A DNA stretch of 64,000 nt from Heloderma charlesbogerti (GCA_026122225.1 JANEZZ010000399.1:3172001-3236000); one strand, 5' to 3'; positions 46,745 through 57,200 are shown, numbered from the stretch's first letter. A program made the numbers and translations. Notes: generated by a model not told the origin, from the letters alone.

Positions 46745-46812
46745 TATATCCATATCCATATTCATCCATCTCCATCTCCATCTCCATCCATCCATCCACC
46801 CATCCATCTATT
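46745..46812. repeat. (ATCC)n-type microsatellite
   Basis: Mixed ATATCC, CATCTC and CATCC units; a degenerate simple repeat. Confidence 0.85.
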
Positions 46813-47580
46813 CTTGCTCCCCTAGTGGCATAGTATTTGCCCTCCCTGTGTATCAGTGCTGCTCTCATGACTTTGGTGGACATATGCTTTTCCCTCCCGC
46901 CCCTCCTCCTCCCAAGGCACAAAGTTGAGGATCTGCTGAGACACAAGCCAGGAGAGAAGGACAAGGGGAGTCCCCATAAGAAGGGGAGGAGGGATGGCCA
47001 AATCTGTCAGTTTCACTTTCTCCTACATCTGAATTTTTTATATTTCAGGTTGTTTCTCACCTGAAGAACTTTGGAACTGTTGGTAAATTATCAAAAGTGA
47101 ACCGAAACAAAATTCTTGCCCATCCGCACCAGCAGTAGGCAAGACTATTCCCAGGATGGAGAGGACCATGTTGTGCCTGCTTGTCGTAGGGCTGTAAAAG
47201 ATGAGCAGCCTGTCAGAAAAATGGGGTGGCAACCCTAACGCAGCGCGAACATGGCTGAATATACAGGGAATCACCCAGACATCTAAGGGCAAGGCACTCA
47301 AAGCCCTGGGGTTGGATGGACAAATCTGTCCATTTCAGTTTCTCCCACATTCTTCTTTTTTTAAATTTCAAGTTCTTTTCGCCTTGAATATGGAGAACTT
47401 TGCAAATTTTGGTCAATTCTTATCAAAACTGAACTGAAATGAAATGAAATGGTCAACCATTCCTAAAGGGGAATCTTCTTACCCATCCCTCAAGGGGAGT
47501 GTTCTAGGCACCCTGAAGGGTAGTATTCTAGGCAACTCGAAACTTAGCCTAGATGACATTATGCCTCTGAAACTCAGTAA

Positions 47581-47988
47581 GAGACCAATCCTATGGTCCC
47601 TAGACAGCGTCTGGGGGTCATAGGATCATTTGGTTTCCTGGCTCCAAGGTTAGAGACAGGAAACCATGTTCCCCGCCCCCTCCCTTGCCCCCTTGCAGCT
47701 GGTGCAGAGAGAACCAACCCTGCTGCTGCTACGAGCTGCTCCAAATGTGAGCTCATACAGGACTAAAGGGGGGCATACTGGGGAGAGGGGAGGAGACTGG
47801 GGATGCAGGGATCTGAGCTATCCTTCACTCCTGCTCCCCAAAGTCTCCACTAGGAGGTAAAAAATGTGCATCTAGCTAAAATGCAGAGTGGGAAGCACGA
47901 TGCATCTCCCACTCTGAACTGGATACTCGTAAGGCTCTGAGTTTGGAGGCTTATGAGTACCCATGGTGGAACCCATAGGATTGCACCC
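47581..47988 (-). mobile_element. GGGTGCAATCC-type MITE (family C), diverged long form
   Basis: The left end GAGACCAATCCTATGGTCCC and the right end CATAGGATTGCACCC are inverted. TAA precedes and TTA follows, so the terminal inversion can be extended by three bases instead of reading a duplication. The interior (GCTAAAATGCAGAGTGGGAAG) matches the reverse orientation of the family. Confidence 0.7.
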
Positions 47989-48878
47989 TTAGATGCTGAA
48001 AATGCCTTATCCATAAAGCTTTCTAGTTCTGTCCCCCCGCAAGATTTGAAAAAGAAAGCCAATGCAACAACACAGAACAAAGAAGCAGATCATTATGTAG
48101 CCAGGCATTTTAAAGGCATAGATTTTGTTTAAAAATAAAAGAACAGAAAAGCAATTATGTTTTCGACCGTCTTCCAGTAACTAATATCGCAATCCAATCT
48201 GGTGGCCAATATAGAATTTGCTTGTGCTAGTGTTGTGTATTCAGTTTAGGGAATAATTTGAAACTGCCTGATTAAAATACTGGAAGGTTGATTCTTTCTA
48301 GGAACAAGAATTGGATGGGAGGAAACTGGCTGAACTCACAACCAGAAAATCCTAAACAGGAAGGGATATACCTCAAAAAACCCAGAGGAAATCTAATTGA
48401 AAAATTATGTAACAGTTGCATTAATACATTAATATTACATTGCAATGTAACTCTTACAGTTTTGTAATTAGGTTATAGCTGTCTTCTGACATTAAAGAAT
48501 GTTAGCTGATTGATCACCTTCCTTTTAACCAATTGATTGCTTAATGTAAACAAATTTGCATATAACCAAAACCTCAATGTAGGTGCCTTTTGAGATACTG
48601 AAGGAAGTGTAACACTAATATAATTCAATGAAAAAAAGACCTATAATTTAATTCTTATTTTTCATTTCCCATTACACTAACATGCCAGAACCAAAATAGC
48701 CTCAAAAATAACATGTGCCCCAGCTTACTATCAGAAACTAAAAGTTGCCCCACAGATTAATAAACTAAAACTTTACTTGTGTAATCTACTAATAAATCCA
48801 ATGAAAGTTTGAGCCATGGGCCGTAATCTAGTTAAAATTAGATATTACAAAATCCTATTGAAACCAATAGGACAGTAG
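47989..48878. other. No recognised feature
   Basis: AT-rich DNA. CATGCCAGAACCAAAATAGCC near 48680 resembles ATACCAGAACCAAAATAGTG near 37986, perhaps a shared old repeat. No gene. Confidence 0.4.
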
Positions 48879-49050
48879 GAGGGGCTGTAGCTCACTGGCA
48901 GAGCACATACTTTGCATGCAGAAGGTTGCAGGTTCAGTCCCTGGCACCACCCAAGTAGGGCTGGGAAAGACCCCTGTCTGAAACCACAGAGGTGCTGCCC
49001 ATCAGTGCAGACAGTGCTGAGGTAAATGGACCCAAGCTCTGACTCCTTGA
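48879..49050 (+). repeat. tRNA-derived SINE (type 2), left part of a split copy
   Basis: GGGGCTGTAGCTCACTGGCAG (A box) and GCAGGTTCAGTCCCTGGCAC (B box) continue to GGACCCAAGCTCTGACTCC. The 3' end (AGTATATTGCAGCTTCCTATG) resumes only at about 54644, 5.6 kb away. The two pieces together equal the intact copy at 35785-35965. Confidence 0.85.
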
Positions 49051-50572
49051 GCTGGTTCACATGACATGACAGCCCTCCATGGCTTAATTTACCCATGGCG
49101 GTTGCTCCTTCATGCTGGGTGTCTGCGGGTAGAGAAACCGACCTTGGTCCAGGTCACGTGCCATTTGCCGGGGGGGCCCTAGCAACGTGTGGCGATGGGC
49201 CAGGCAGTCATGAGTGCTCAACAAGTGGCATGCTACTGGCTGATCCTTCTCCAAGCTGCCATTTGCATAAAAATGGCAACTCAGCCTTTTTCGTAAAGGG
49301 AGGATGTTTGACCTGGGGGAGGCAATCAATGTAGTGACGGGTAGAGGGAGATATGGCGTTGCAAGGAGGACTTGCCAGGTAAGGGGAATGCAGCCCAGAC
49401 AGTTAATGGCTGTGCTGTGTTCCAGTCCTCCTTGCACATGCAGGTTTGGTGGTTGCCCTATCAGCCTGTCTTCGGGTGTCCGGATGTGGCTTTTAAATGC
49501 CAGATTGGTTCAGAAAAAGCCCCCCCCCCATGAATTAATAGTGAATGAGGCCATTTCCTGTTAGTGGATGAGGCGGCCAATCTGGCATGCATAAGTGAGA
49601 CCTGGGTGGGTGAGCAGGGAGGAGTCAGTCTCTCCCAGCTCTGCCCACCGGGGCACTTGGTCCAGCATCAGGGAAGGCTTGAAGGCTGGGGAGGGGGTGT
49701 TTCCGTGGTCTATAGGAATTCCATCTCAGTCTGCAGGCTCCCTGTCCATGTGACTACTGGTCTGGAGTGTTTGGACCTTGTGTTGGGTCATCGGGACAGA
49801 TTAGGGATTCTGTTGGTGTACCACCTACCCCGCTGCTCAACAGGTGAGCTGACGGAGGTGGTCTCGGGTGTGCTGCTGAGATCCCCGAGACTGTTGGTTC
49901 TGGGGGATGTCAACATTCACACTGAGGGCACCTTGTCTGGGGCACCTCAGGATTCATGGTCTCCATGACAGCCATGGGACTGTCCCAAGATGTCATTGGC
50001 CCAACACACGTTGGAGGGCATACTCTAGACCTGGTTTTCTCAACTGGACATGGAGATAGTGATCTGAAGGTGGGGGACTTTGTATCAGTCCCTTTGTCAT
50101 GGTCAGATCACTGGCTGCTGAGGTTTAGACTTACAGCAGCTTTTCCCTTCTGCAAGGGTGGGGGACCTATTAAGATGGCCTGCCCACAGAGGCTAATGGA
50201 TCTGGATGGTTTCCAGAGGGCTCGGAGGTGGTGGTGTCCAGCTGATATGACTGGTACTCCTGTCAAAGCCCTAGTGGATCTGTGGAATGCAGAAATGATC
50301 CAGGCAGTTGACACAATCGCTCCTGAGTGCCCTCTCCAGAGTAGGGCTCATACGGCTCTGTGGTATACCCCGGAGCTGAGAGTGATGAAACAAAACAGGA
50401 GATGGCTTGAGTGCAGTTGGAAAAAAACTCCTAGTAGATGCAATCGAACTCCAGTGCATGCCTATGGCCAGGTATATTCAAAGGCAGTGAGAGTGTCAAG
50501 GAAAAAATATTTCACTGCCTCTATTCAATTGTCCATATGCTGCCCAGTGAAGCTTTTTAGGGTTGTCTGGGG

Positions 50573-51455
50573 TAGGGATGTACGAAAGTCACTTACCTTT
50601 TAATGAAATGTGATTCAAGGTGGGGGGGAGGTGCTCCGTCCCTCCCCTCGAAATTCTGGCTGGGGGGGAGGTGCTCCGTCTCTCCCCCCCCAAATTCTGG
50701 CCGGGGGGAGAGGCGCTCCGTCCCTCCCGCCCTGAATCCTGGCCAGCCGGGTCTGCAAATGGCGGCGGCCATAGCTGCCGCCGTTTGCGTCCCTGTAGTC
50801 AGCCATAATAGGCTACGTAAATGTTTACGTAGCCTATCATGGCTGAGTAAAAAAACAACAACAAAACCGCGCGTACGCAAATGGCGGCGTCCATGAGCGC
50901 CGCCATTTGCATTCCTTACTTTGGCACGTCTAGTCTACATAAACATTTACGTAGACTACGGCAAAAATAAGGGGAACGCAAATAGTGTAGATGCTACGCT
51001 ATTTGCGTTCCTCTTATTTCCGCCGTACTCTACGTAAATGTTTATGTAGACTAGATGTGCCAAAATAAGGAACACAAATGGCGGCGCCCATGGGCACCAC
51101 CATTTGCGTACGTGTGGGTTTTTTCCCCCCCCACTCAGCCGTGATAGGCTACGTAAAGATTTACATAGCCTATCATGGTATTTTTAAAAAATCTAGCCGT
51201 GATAGGCTATGTAAATCTTTACGTAGCCTATCACGTTTTTGTTTTTTTACTGGAAATGGTGGCGGTGGCAGCCGGTCAGAAGACCGGCCGCCGCCGCCGC
51301 CACCACCGCCACCAGGAAGATTCGCTGAAAGTAAGTCCCGTCCCGGGGGGGTGGGGCGGGGGGGTGGCAGACTGTTTTGCCACCGATTTCGGGGGGCTGA
51401 ATGAGCTGGCATTCGGCCTCCCCGAGATTCGTGGCGAAATTCTCTGAAATCCCTA
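50573..51455 (+). mobile_element. TAGGGATG family A element (883 bp) inside L2
   Basis: It starts TAGGGATGTACGAAAGTCAC and ends GGCGAAATTCTCTGAAATCCCTA, bounded by GTCTGGGG (50565-50572 and 51456-51463). The duplication lies in L2 sequence that reads ELFRVVRG in the intact copy. The layout is: left GC-rich repeats with GGTGCTCCGTC-like units; a compound palindrome of about 380 bp (50801-51180, centre near 50992); two 3' hairpins (51139-51178 and 51194-51235); a CGG/CCA-rich block; a G-run; and the right end. No coding sequence. Confidence 0.93.
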
Positions 51456-52597
51456 GTCTGGGGCCTTTTACTTTTTGGCCCTAAGGACCTGCTGTAATGC
51501 ACTGGCTAGGCACTTCCAGGATAAAATCTCTTGCATCCGCCAGGACGTGGACTCCAGTATTATTGCAGGTGAATCTGGTGAGATATCCAGGTTCAGTTTT
51601 CTTGGATGAGTTTCAGTTGGTACAGCTCGAGGATGTGGACAAGGTGCTTGGACAGGTTCGTGCAACCACTTCCATATTGGATCCTTGCTCTTCTTGGCTA
51701 ATAAAAACTAGCAGGGAGGGAACAGCTGGCTGGGCTAGGGAGGTGATTAATGCCTTTTTGCAAGAGGGAGTGGTTCTGGGCTTCCTGAAAGAGGCAGTGG
51801 TGAGACCACTCCTGAAGAAATCTTCCCTAGACCTGGAAAACTTTAATAATTATACATCAGTTGCAAATGTTCCATTCCTGGGCAAGGTCCTTGAGCAAGT
51901 GGTTGCCAACCAGCTCCAGGCACTGTTGGATAAGACTGATTATCTGGATCCATTTCAATCAGGATTCAGGCCTGATTTTGGACAGAAACAACCTTGGTCG
52001 CCCTGTATGATGACCTATGTTGGGAGAAAGACAGGAGGAGTGTGACCCTGTTGTTTCTCCTTGATCTCTCAGCAGCTTTTGATACCATCGACCATGGTAT
52101 CCTTCTGGGATGGCTCTCTGAGCTGGGAGTGGGAGGCACTCATTGCGGTGGTTTCGCTCCTACTTGGATGGTCGCCTCCAGAAGGTGGCGCTTAGGGAAC
52201 ACTGCTCAGCCCTGTGGATTCTCCAATATGGAGTTCCACAGGGGTCAGTTTTGTCCCCAATGCTGTTCAACATTTACATAAAACCGTTGAGTGAGATCAT
52301 CCGGAGTTTTGCAGTCTGTTGTCATCAGTATGCTGATGACATGCAGGTCTATTTCTCCTTTTCATCTTCTTCAGGTGAGGCTATGGATGTGCTGAATCAA
52401 TGCCTGACTGCGACAATGGACTGGATAAGGGCTAACAACCTGAACCTCAATCCAGACAAGACTGAGATGCTGTTGGTGGGTGGTTCTGCTGACCGGATGG
52501 GGGGTGTTCAGCCTGTTCTAGATGGGGTTGCACTCCCCTTGAAGGAGCAGGTCAGTAACTTGGGGGTCCTCCTGGAACCATCTTTGTCACTTGAGGC

Positions 52598-53167
52598 TAG
52601 GGATGTTAAAGAATTCTGCCATGGACTCCAGTGAGGCCGGATTCTAAAGAATCTGGCCTCCTGGAATCCGTGGCGGAATGAAGCAATTCCCCCTGCCACC
52701 CCGTGAAACCTCCCCGGGATGGACCCTACCTTGTGTCGGCTGTCCGCTGCCCTCGTCTGCGGGTGAGAATGGCGGCCCCGGTCTGCGGCCGCCATTTCCC
52801 TTGCTACGTTAGCTGTGATAGGCTACGTAGGTATTTATGTAGCCTATCATGGCAAAGAGCAGGGACGCAAATAGCGTCCACCACGCCATTTGCGTCCCTG
52901 CTCTTTTCGTGATAGATTACGTAAATATATACATAACCTATCACGGCAACGCAGGGATGCAAATGGCAGCCGCTATGGCAGCCACCATTTGCGGCCGCAG
53001 CCTGGCAGCGGATGGAGGTCTGGCTGCGGGTGGCCCCAGCCGGCAGCTCCGCAGACTCACCGTGGAGCGGAGCCGGACAGGGAGGATTCCAGGGGGAGGG
53101 ACGGACCACCTCCCCCCCACCGCGGATGCCCCTGAATGGAGCCAGGTAAGGGATTCGTACATCCCTA
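52598..53167 (-). mobile_element. TAGGGATG family A element (570 bp) inside L2, reverse orientation
   Basis: On the plus strand it begins TAGGGATGTTAAAGAATTCTG and ends TAAGGGATTCGTACATCCCTA, so it lies reversed relative to the others. It is flanked by CTTGAGGC (52590-52597 and 53168-53175), part of the L2 codons for LSLEAQ. A compound palindrome spans about 52812-52946: two TACGTA-type hairpins either side of a GGGACGCAAATAGCGTCC-like centre. Confidence 0.92.
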
Positions 53168-53415
53168 CTTGAGGCTCAGGTAGCCTCAGTGCCACAGAGT
53201 GACTTCTACCAACTTCAATTGGTAGCCCAGCTTTGCCCCTATCTGGGCAGGGATAATCTGGCTTCAGTTGTCTATGCTCTGGTAATCTCCAAGTTAGATG
53301 ACTGCAATGCACTCTACGTGGGGCTGCCTTTGAAGATGGTTCAGAAGCTGCAGCTCATGCAAAATGCAGCAGCCAGATTGCTAACAAGGACCAGAAGGTC
53401 TGAACATATAAGACC

Positions 53416-53946
53416 TAGGGATGTACGAAACTCTTACCAGGCTCTGCGTCGGGCAATCCGCAGTGGGGGGGAGGCTCTCTGTCCCTCCCCCGGGAATCCT
53501 CCGTGGCCGGCTCTGCTCCGCGCCAACTTCATGGAGCCACTGGCTGGGGCCGCCTGCAGCTGGACATCTGGCCGCTGGGCTGCACAGGGATGCAAATGGC
53601 AGCGGCTACGGCGGCCGCCATTTGCATTCCTTCCTATTGCCATTTGGCTACGCCATTTGTGTCCCTGCCCTGAGCTGTCATTGTACGTAGTCATTACGTA
53701 GCCTATCATGGCTTGCCAGGGACTCATTTGTGGCCGCAGCCTGGCAGCCACTGGAGCTGCTGCTGCCACCAGAGCCGCCGCCGCCGCCACCGCCAGAGCC
53801 GCCGCCGCTGCCAGATAGGCTCCGTTTCGCGGGGCTTTTGCGGGATGGTGGGGCAGGTTGCTCTGTTCTGCCACAGATTCTGGGGGCCCGAATTCACTGG
53901 AATTCAGCCTCCCTGGGATCCGTGGCGGAATTCTCTAACATCCCTA
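53416..53946 (+). mobile_element. TAGGGATG family A element (531 bp) inside L2
   Basis: It starts TAGGGATGTACGAAACTCTTAC and ends GGAATTCTCTAACATCCCTA, with ATAAGACC on both sides (53408-53415 and 53947-53954). The palindrome block is reduced: one GCAAATGGC...GCCATTTGC stem (53591-53629) and a partial TACGTA hairpin (53680-53710). A run of GCC triplets (53755-53812) follows. Confidence 0.92.
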
Positions 53947-54643
53947 ATAAGACCGACTCTGGCTCACTTGCACTGGCTGCCTATATGCTTCCGAGCTCAA
54001 TTCAAGGTTCTGGTTTTAACCTATAAAGTCCGATATGGCTGGAGACTGCAATTACTGACGGCACGCCTCTCCGAAGATGAACCTACGTGTACACTACGTT
54101 CAGCATCTAAGGCCCTCGTCGGAGTGCTTCCTCCAAGGGAAGTTCGGAAGGCAGCAACGAGGGAGAGGGCCTTCTCAGTGGTGGGCCCCCCATCTGTAGA
54201 ATGAGCTCCCTGATGAGGTCCGCCTGGTGCCAACATTGTTATCTTTTACTTAGGCACCAGGTTATGACCTATCTCTTTTCCCAGGCATTTGGCAGCACAT
54301 GATGAGTTTTAATCAGTCTTGGATGTGTCTTTAGTTATGACTGATAGTTCAATGTTGTTTTTAGTTGTATGTTGTTTGTGTATATTGTCTGTGCTTTTAT
54401 GTGCTTTTTTGTAAATGGCTTTTAAACTTTTTATATTGTATTTAATGTTTTAACTTCTGTAAACTGCCCAGAGAGCTTCAGCTATGGGGTGGTATAGAAA
54501 TGCAATAAACAAGCAAACAAAGAAGCCATGGCAAGCTGGGCTCCCACCATTCAAGAATGGTACCCATGGGTGCCTGGCATGATGCAACAGCCCCCATGGG
54601 TAAATTCATCCATGGTAGGCTGTTGTGATGTGCGAACAGGCCC

Positions 54644-54673
54644 AGTATATTGCAGCTTCCTATGTTCTGGTGA
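54644..54673 (+). repeat. 3' piece of the split tRNA-derived SINE
   Basis: AGTATATTGCAGCTTCCTATGTTC continues the SINE broken at 49050. Confidence 0.8.
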
Positions 54674-54718
54674 TGAATATAATTTGTCCCACTGTGTTCA
54701 GTGAGATGTAGTCATCAC

Positions 54719-55119
54719 TAGGGATGCTGGAGAAATTTGAGATGGACCAAAATGAGCTCGGATTTCTAAGAATCTGACCTGTGGATTACGCTGCAGAGTG
54801 ACCCCTCAGGCTGCATGGAGTCTGTGGACGTCCGGGTGATTTTTTTACTTTCCTGAAATTTATGCATATATATTCGTAAGAATATATGTATGTTTCTGCT
54901 GAGGAAATGTTGAATGGAATGGGGGACAATAAGCTAAATGTTACATACTGAGTAAATTATGTAAATTCTTACATAAATACTTAAGTAATTATTTGCGGAT
55001 TTTTCTGCATGATGAAAAAAATCATCCGCATCCATCTGTGGGCAGATGATGGAACAAAAGGCACCTGACAATCCGCAAAACACAGATGGAGCAAATTTTA
55101 CACAGTCCGTGCATCCCTA
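54719..55119 (-). mobile_element. TAGGGATG family B element (401 bp)
   Basis: It starts TAGGGATGCTGGAGAAATTTG and ends CACAGTCCGTGCATCCCTA, flanked by GTCATCAC (54711-54718 and 55120-55127). The right end is the reverse complement of the left end of 9488-9890, including AAAGGCACCTGACAATC. It lies only 45 bp beyond the nested locus. Confidence 0.87.
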
Positions 55120-55369
55120 GTCATCACTAACTTTAGCAGGGCTGGAGTTCTAAAGTAGACATATCTTCATTTTAGTTCTTTGAGGCAGACTCTTGAACCT
55201 TTTTTGTTTCAGATCAGAGTCTGAGTATGGCAGGCTACAGAAATTGTGACACTCCAAGTTCAACAGTGCCTGCCAGCCATGTAGGGTAGTCCACCAAGAC
55301 TTCAAAAAGATGGAGGCTATCAAGTGCCAGGCAGGCTACATGAAACTGCCTGGATCATAATGCCATGAA

Positions 55370-55850
55370 ATAAAACAATGGTACTGCTATACTTGGAATG
55401 CTGTATACGGTTCTGGTCACCCCATTTCAAAAAGGACATTGAAAGGCTAGTAAGGGGGCTGGAGCACCTTCCCACTGAGGAAAGGCTACAATGTTTGGGG
55501 CTTATATATATATGTGTGTGTGTGTGTGTGTATAAATAAATAAATAAATAATAAATAAATAAATAAATAAAGGTGACTAAGGGACATGCCAGAGGTATAT
55601 AAGATTATGCACAGTGTGGAGAAAGTGGATAGAGAGGAGTTTATCTCACAATACTAGAACCTGGGGCATCCAGCACAGCTGAATGGTGGGAGATTCAGGA
55701 CAGACAAAAGGAACTGACACAGCACATAGTAAACACAGCATGTAGTCAAACTATGGAACTCACTGCCTCAAGATGTTGTGATGACCACTAGTTTAGATGG
55801 CTTTAAAAGGAGATTAGACAAATTCAAAGAGGATGAATCTACCAAAATAC
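55370..55850 (+). mobile_element. CR1-type LINE 3' part, left piece, with internal microsatellite
   Basis: GTTCTGGTCACCCCATTTC, GGGGGCTGGAGCACCTTCCC, GACATGCCAGAGGTATATAAG, GATTCAGGACAGACAAAAGG and GATGGCTTTAAAAGGAGATTAG match 40705-41345. A (TA)n(TG)n(AAAT)n tract (55504-55572) sits inside. The element resumes at 56414. Confidence 0.82.
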
Positions 55851-56044
55851 ATTACACAACTATTAGATAGTTGTGTAATCTATTTGAATGTCTTTTGCTG
55901 CATCATGTAAAGTGTTATTTATCCGTGTTACTGTTCTCCCTGGTTTGAATGTGGTTGATTTTATTGGGTCTTATTGGTTCTATCCCACATTGGGATTATT
56001 TTATAATGAAAAGTGGGTAATATATTTCATAAATAAATAGTCAT
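55851..56044. repeat. A/T-rich insertion, LINE-tail-like
   Basis: It contains a short hairpin ACACAACTATTAGATAGTTGTGT at about 55856-55878. It ends GGGTAATATATTTCATAAATAAATAG, reminiscent of an L2-like 3' tail. It separates the two CR1 pieces together with the next element. Confidence 0.45.
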
Positions 56045-56413
56045 GGAGCTTCCCCACACCAGGCTTTTTATCCCACAACTTTACCTGCTTCCAGATTCTT
56101 TGTGGGATTAAGATCGGCTCCTATACCCACACTTCCTATTTTTGGGGGGGATTGCCTTTATCTGCAAGTTCTATATGTTTCATTATACAGCCACTAGTTG
56201 GCGCTGCTGTTATAGAGCAACTCCCTCTTTACGTGGACAAATTCAATTCATTTTTTTTTACTTCATTATCATCTCTGTTTCAAATAAAGCTGTGGGAATG
56301 GTCAGAAAGCATGGGAGAGATGCTGGAGGTTGACTACGTCACATAAAGGATCCGTAAACTTCTGTGAGTAATCAATCTCAGTAGCAGGATAAAAGCCCCG
56401 TGTGGAGAAGCCC
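56045..56413. mobile_element. Family F TIR element, complete copy
   Basis: The left end GGAGCTTCCCCACACCAGGC with TTTTTATCCC is mirrored by GGATAAAAGCCCCGTGTGG and AGAAGCCCTC. The interior has CACTAGTTGGCGCTGCTG. Partial copies lie at 25510-25592 and 37616-37935. Target duplication uncertain. No ORF of note. Confidence 0.65.
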
Positions 56414-56622
56414 TCGATGGCTGCTAAGCACCTTTCAGCTTCAGTTGTCTTATGCCATGGAATACCAGTTGCTGGAAGACACACATGCCAGGGCTGTTGC
56501 CTTGGGGCCCTGCTTCTAGACTTCCAGCAAGCATCTGTTTGGCCAGTGGGGGGGAAAGGCTGCCAGACCAGCTGGACCACTGGCCTATTCCAGCAGGCCT
56601 CTTCTTGTGTTCTTATGACAGG
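56414..56622 (+). mobile_element. CR1-type LINE 3' part, right piece
   Basis: GATGGCTGCTAAGCACCTTTC, GGAATACCAGTTGCTGGAAG, CTGCTTCTAGACTTCCAGC, then CAGACCAGCTGGACCACTGG and CAGCAGGCCTCTTCTTGTG with a GTTCTTATGAC tail. It continues the piece ending at 55850. Confidence 0.82.
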
Positions 56623-57200
56623 TGGCCTGTGTGCATGGAGTGGTGTGGGGCAGGGGTCACACATTATGTAGCCCTGGTCTACTGCAATTGCTTGGTGTGG
56701 ATTCACTTTTTCCAGGGTCAAGGAGGACTTTTCAGAGGCCTCTATACAAATTACTGAGCCCCATATATTTCATGAAAATAAAGAGAAACAAGGACATCTT
56801 GATTGTGAATATTATCCTGGTGATTTATTTCATAATTATTCACAGCACCCAGCATGAAGTCTTTGGGTATTTTTTAATCAATCATGTTTATTAATGCTAT
56901 TAATTTTCAAACAGTCCCTTGAAAGCCAGTATAATATGGTTATGAAACACATAAGCACAGGGTAGAAATTGCTTTAAACGGACAGATGAAATTAAACAGG
57001 TTTTGGTACAGAAATGCTACTTGGGTAGCAGTTATTTCATTCCTGTGTCCAACAGTTAACTTCAGATGGTTACTTGCTGGGCTTCTATAGCAACTGTGTA
57101 TGGGATCAAATGGTTATTCCAGACTCCTGCTTTTCTTATGGGCCAAGTGTAATTAGTCCATAAAACCTAAAGAAGTAACCTTTCTGAATTCAAGGCAAGG
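56623..57200. other. No recognised feature
   Basis: No gene or repeat that I can support upstream of the L2 element. Confidence 0.4.

Larger units (their letters stand above)
49304..54525 (+). mobile_element. Degraded near-full-length L2-clade LINE, split by three TAGGGATG elements
   Basis: The frames align in order with the ORF at 57600-60632: N-terminal region (VVTGRGRYGVARRT), endonuclease motifs (ETWVGEQGGV, YRNSISV, LGDVNIH, SDH), then after an insertion the linker (FLDEFQLVQ), reverse transcriptase (FDTIDHGILL, VPQGSVLSPMLFN, YADDMQ), and after two more insertions the C terminus (FYQLQLVAQL...[19 protein letters not shown]). It has several frameshifts and stops. The terminal hairpin at about 54466-54495 is decayed (CTGCCCAGAGAGCTTCAGC). 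The tail is an A-rich CAATAAACAAGC. Clearly older than the copy at 57.6 kb. The conserved glycine in PQGS is retained here. Confidence 0.9.
49051..54643. mobile_element. TIR element interrupting the SINE and itself interrupted by L2
   Basis: The left arm starts GCTGGTTCACATGACATGACAG and includes CCATGGCTTAATTTACCCATGG. The right arm (about 54526-54643) contains CCCATGGGTAAATTCATCCATGG and ends GTTGTGATGTGCGAACAGGCC. The arms are inverted. The element's own sequence is about 49051-49303 plus 54526-54643; everything between is the L2 copy and its passengers. The target duplication is not preserved. Confidence 0.65.

Noticed and set aside
50600..50750. Tandem GGTGCTCCGTC/CCCTCCC units considered as a CRISPR-like or minisatellite array
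   Set aside because: Only about three irregular units lie within the GC-rich left block of a family A element. There are no spacers, and the setting is eukaryotic.
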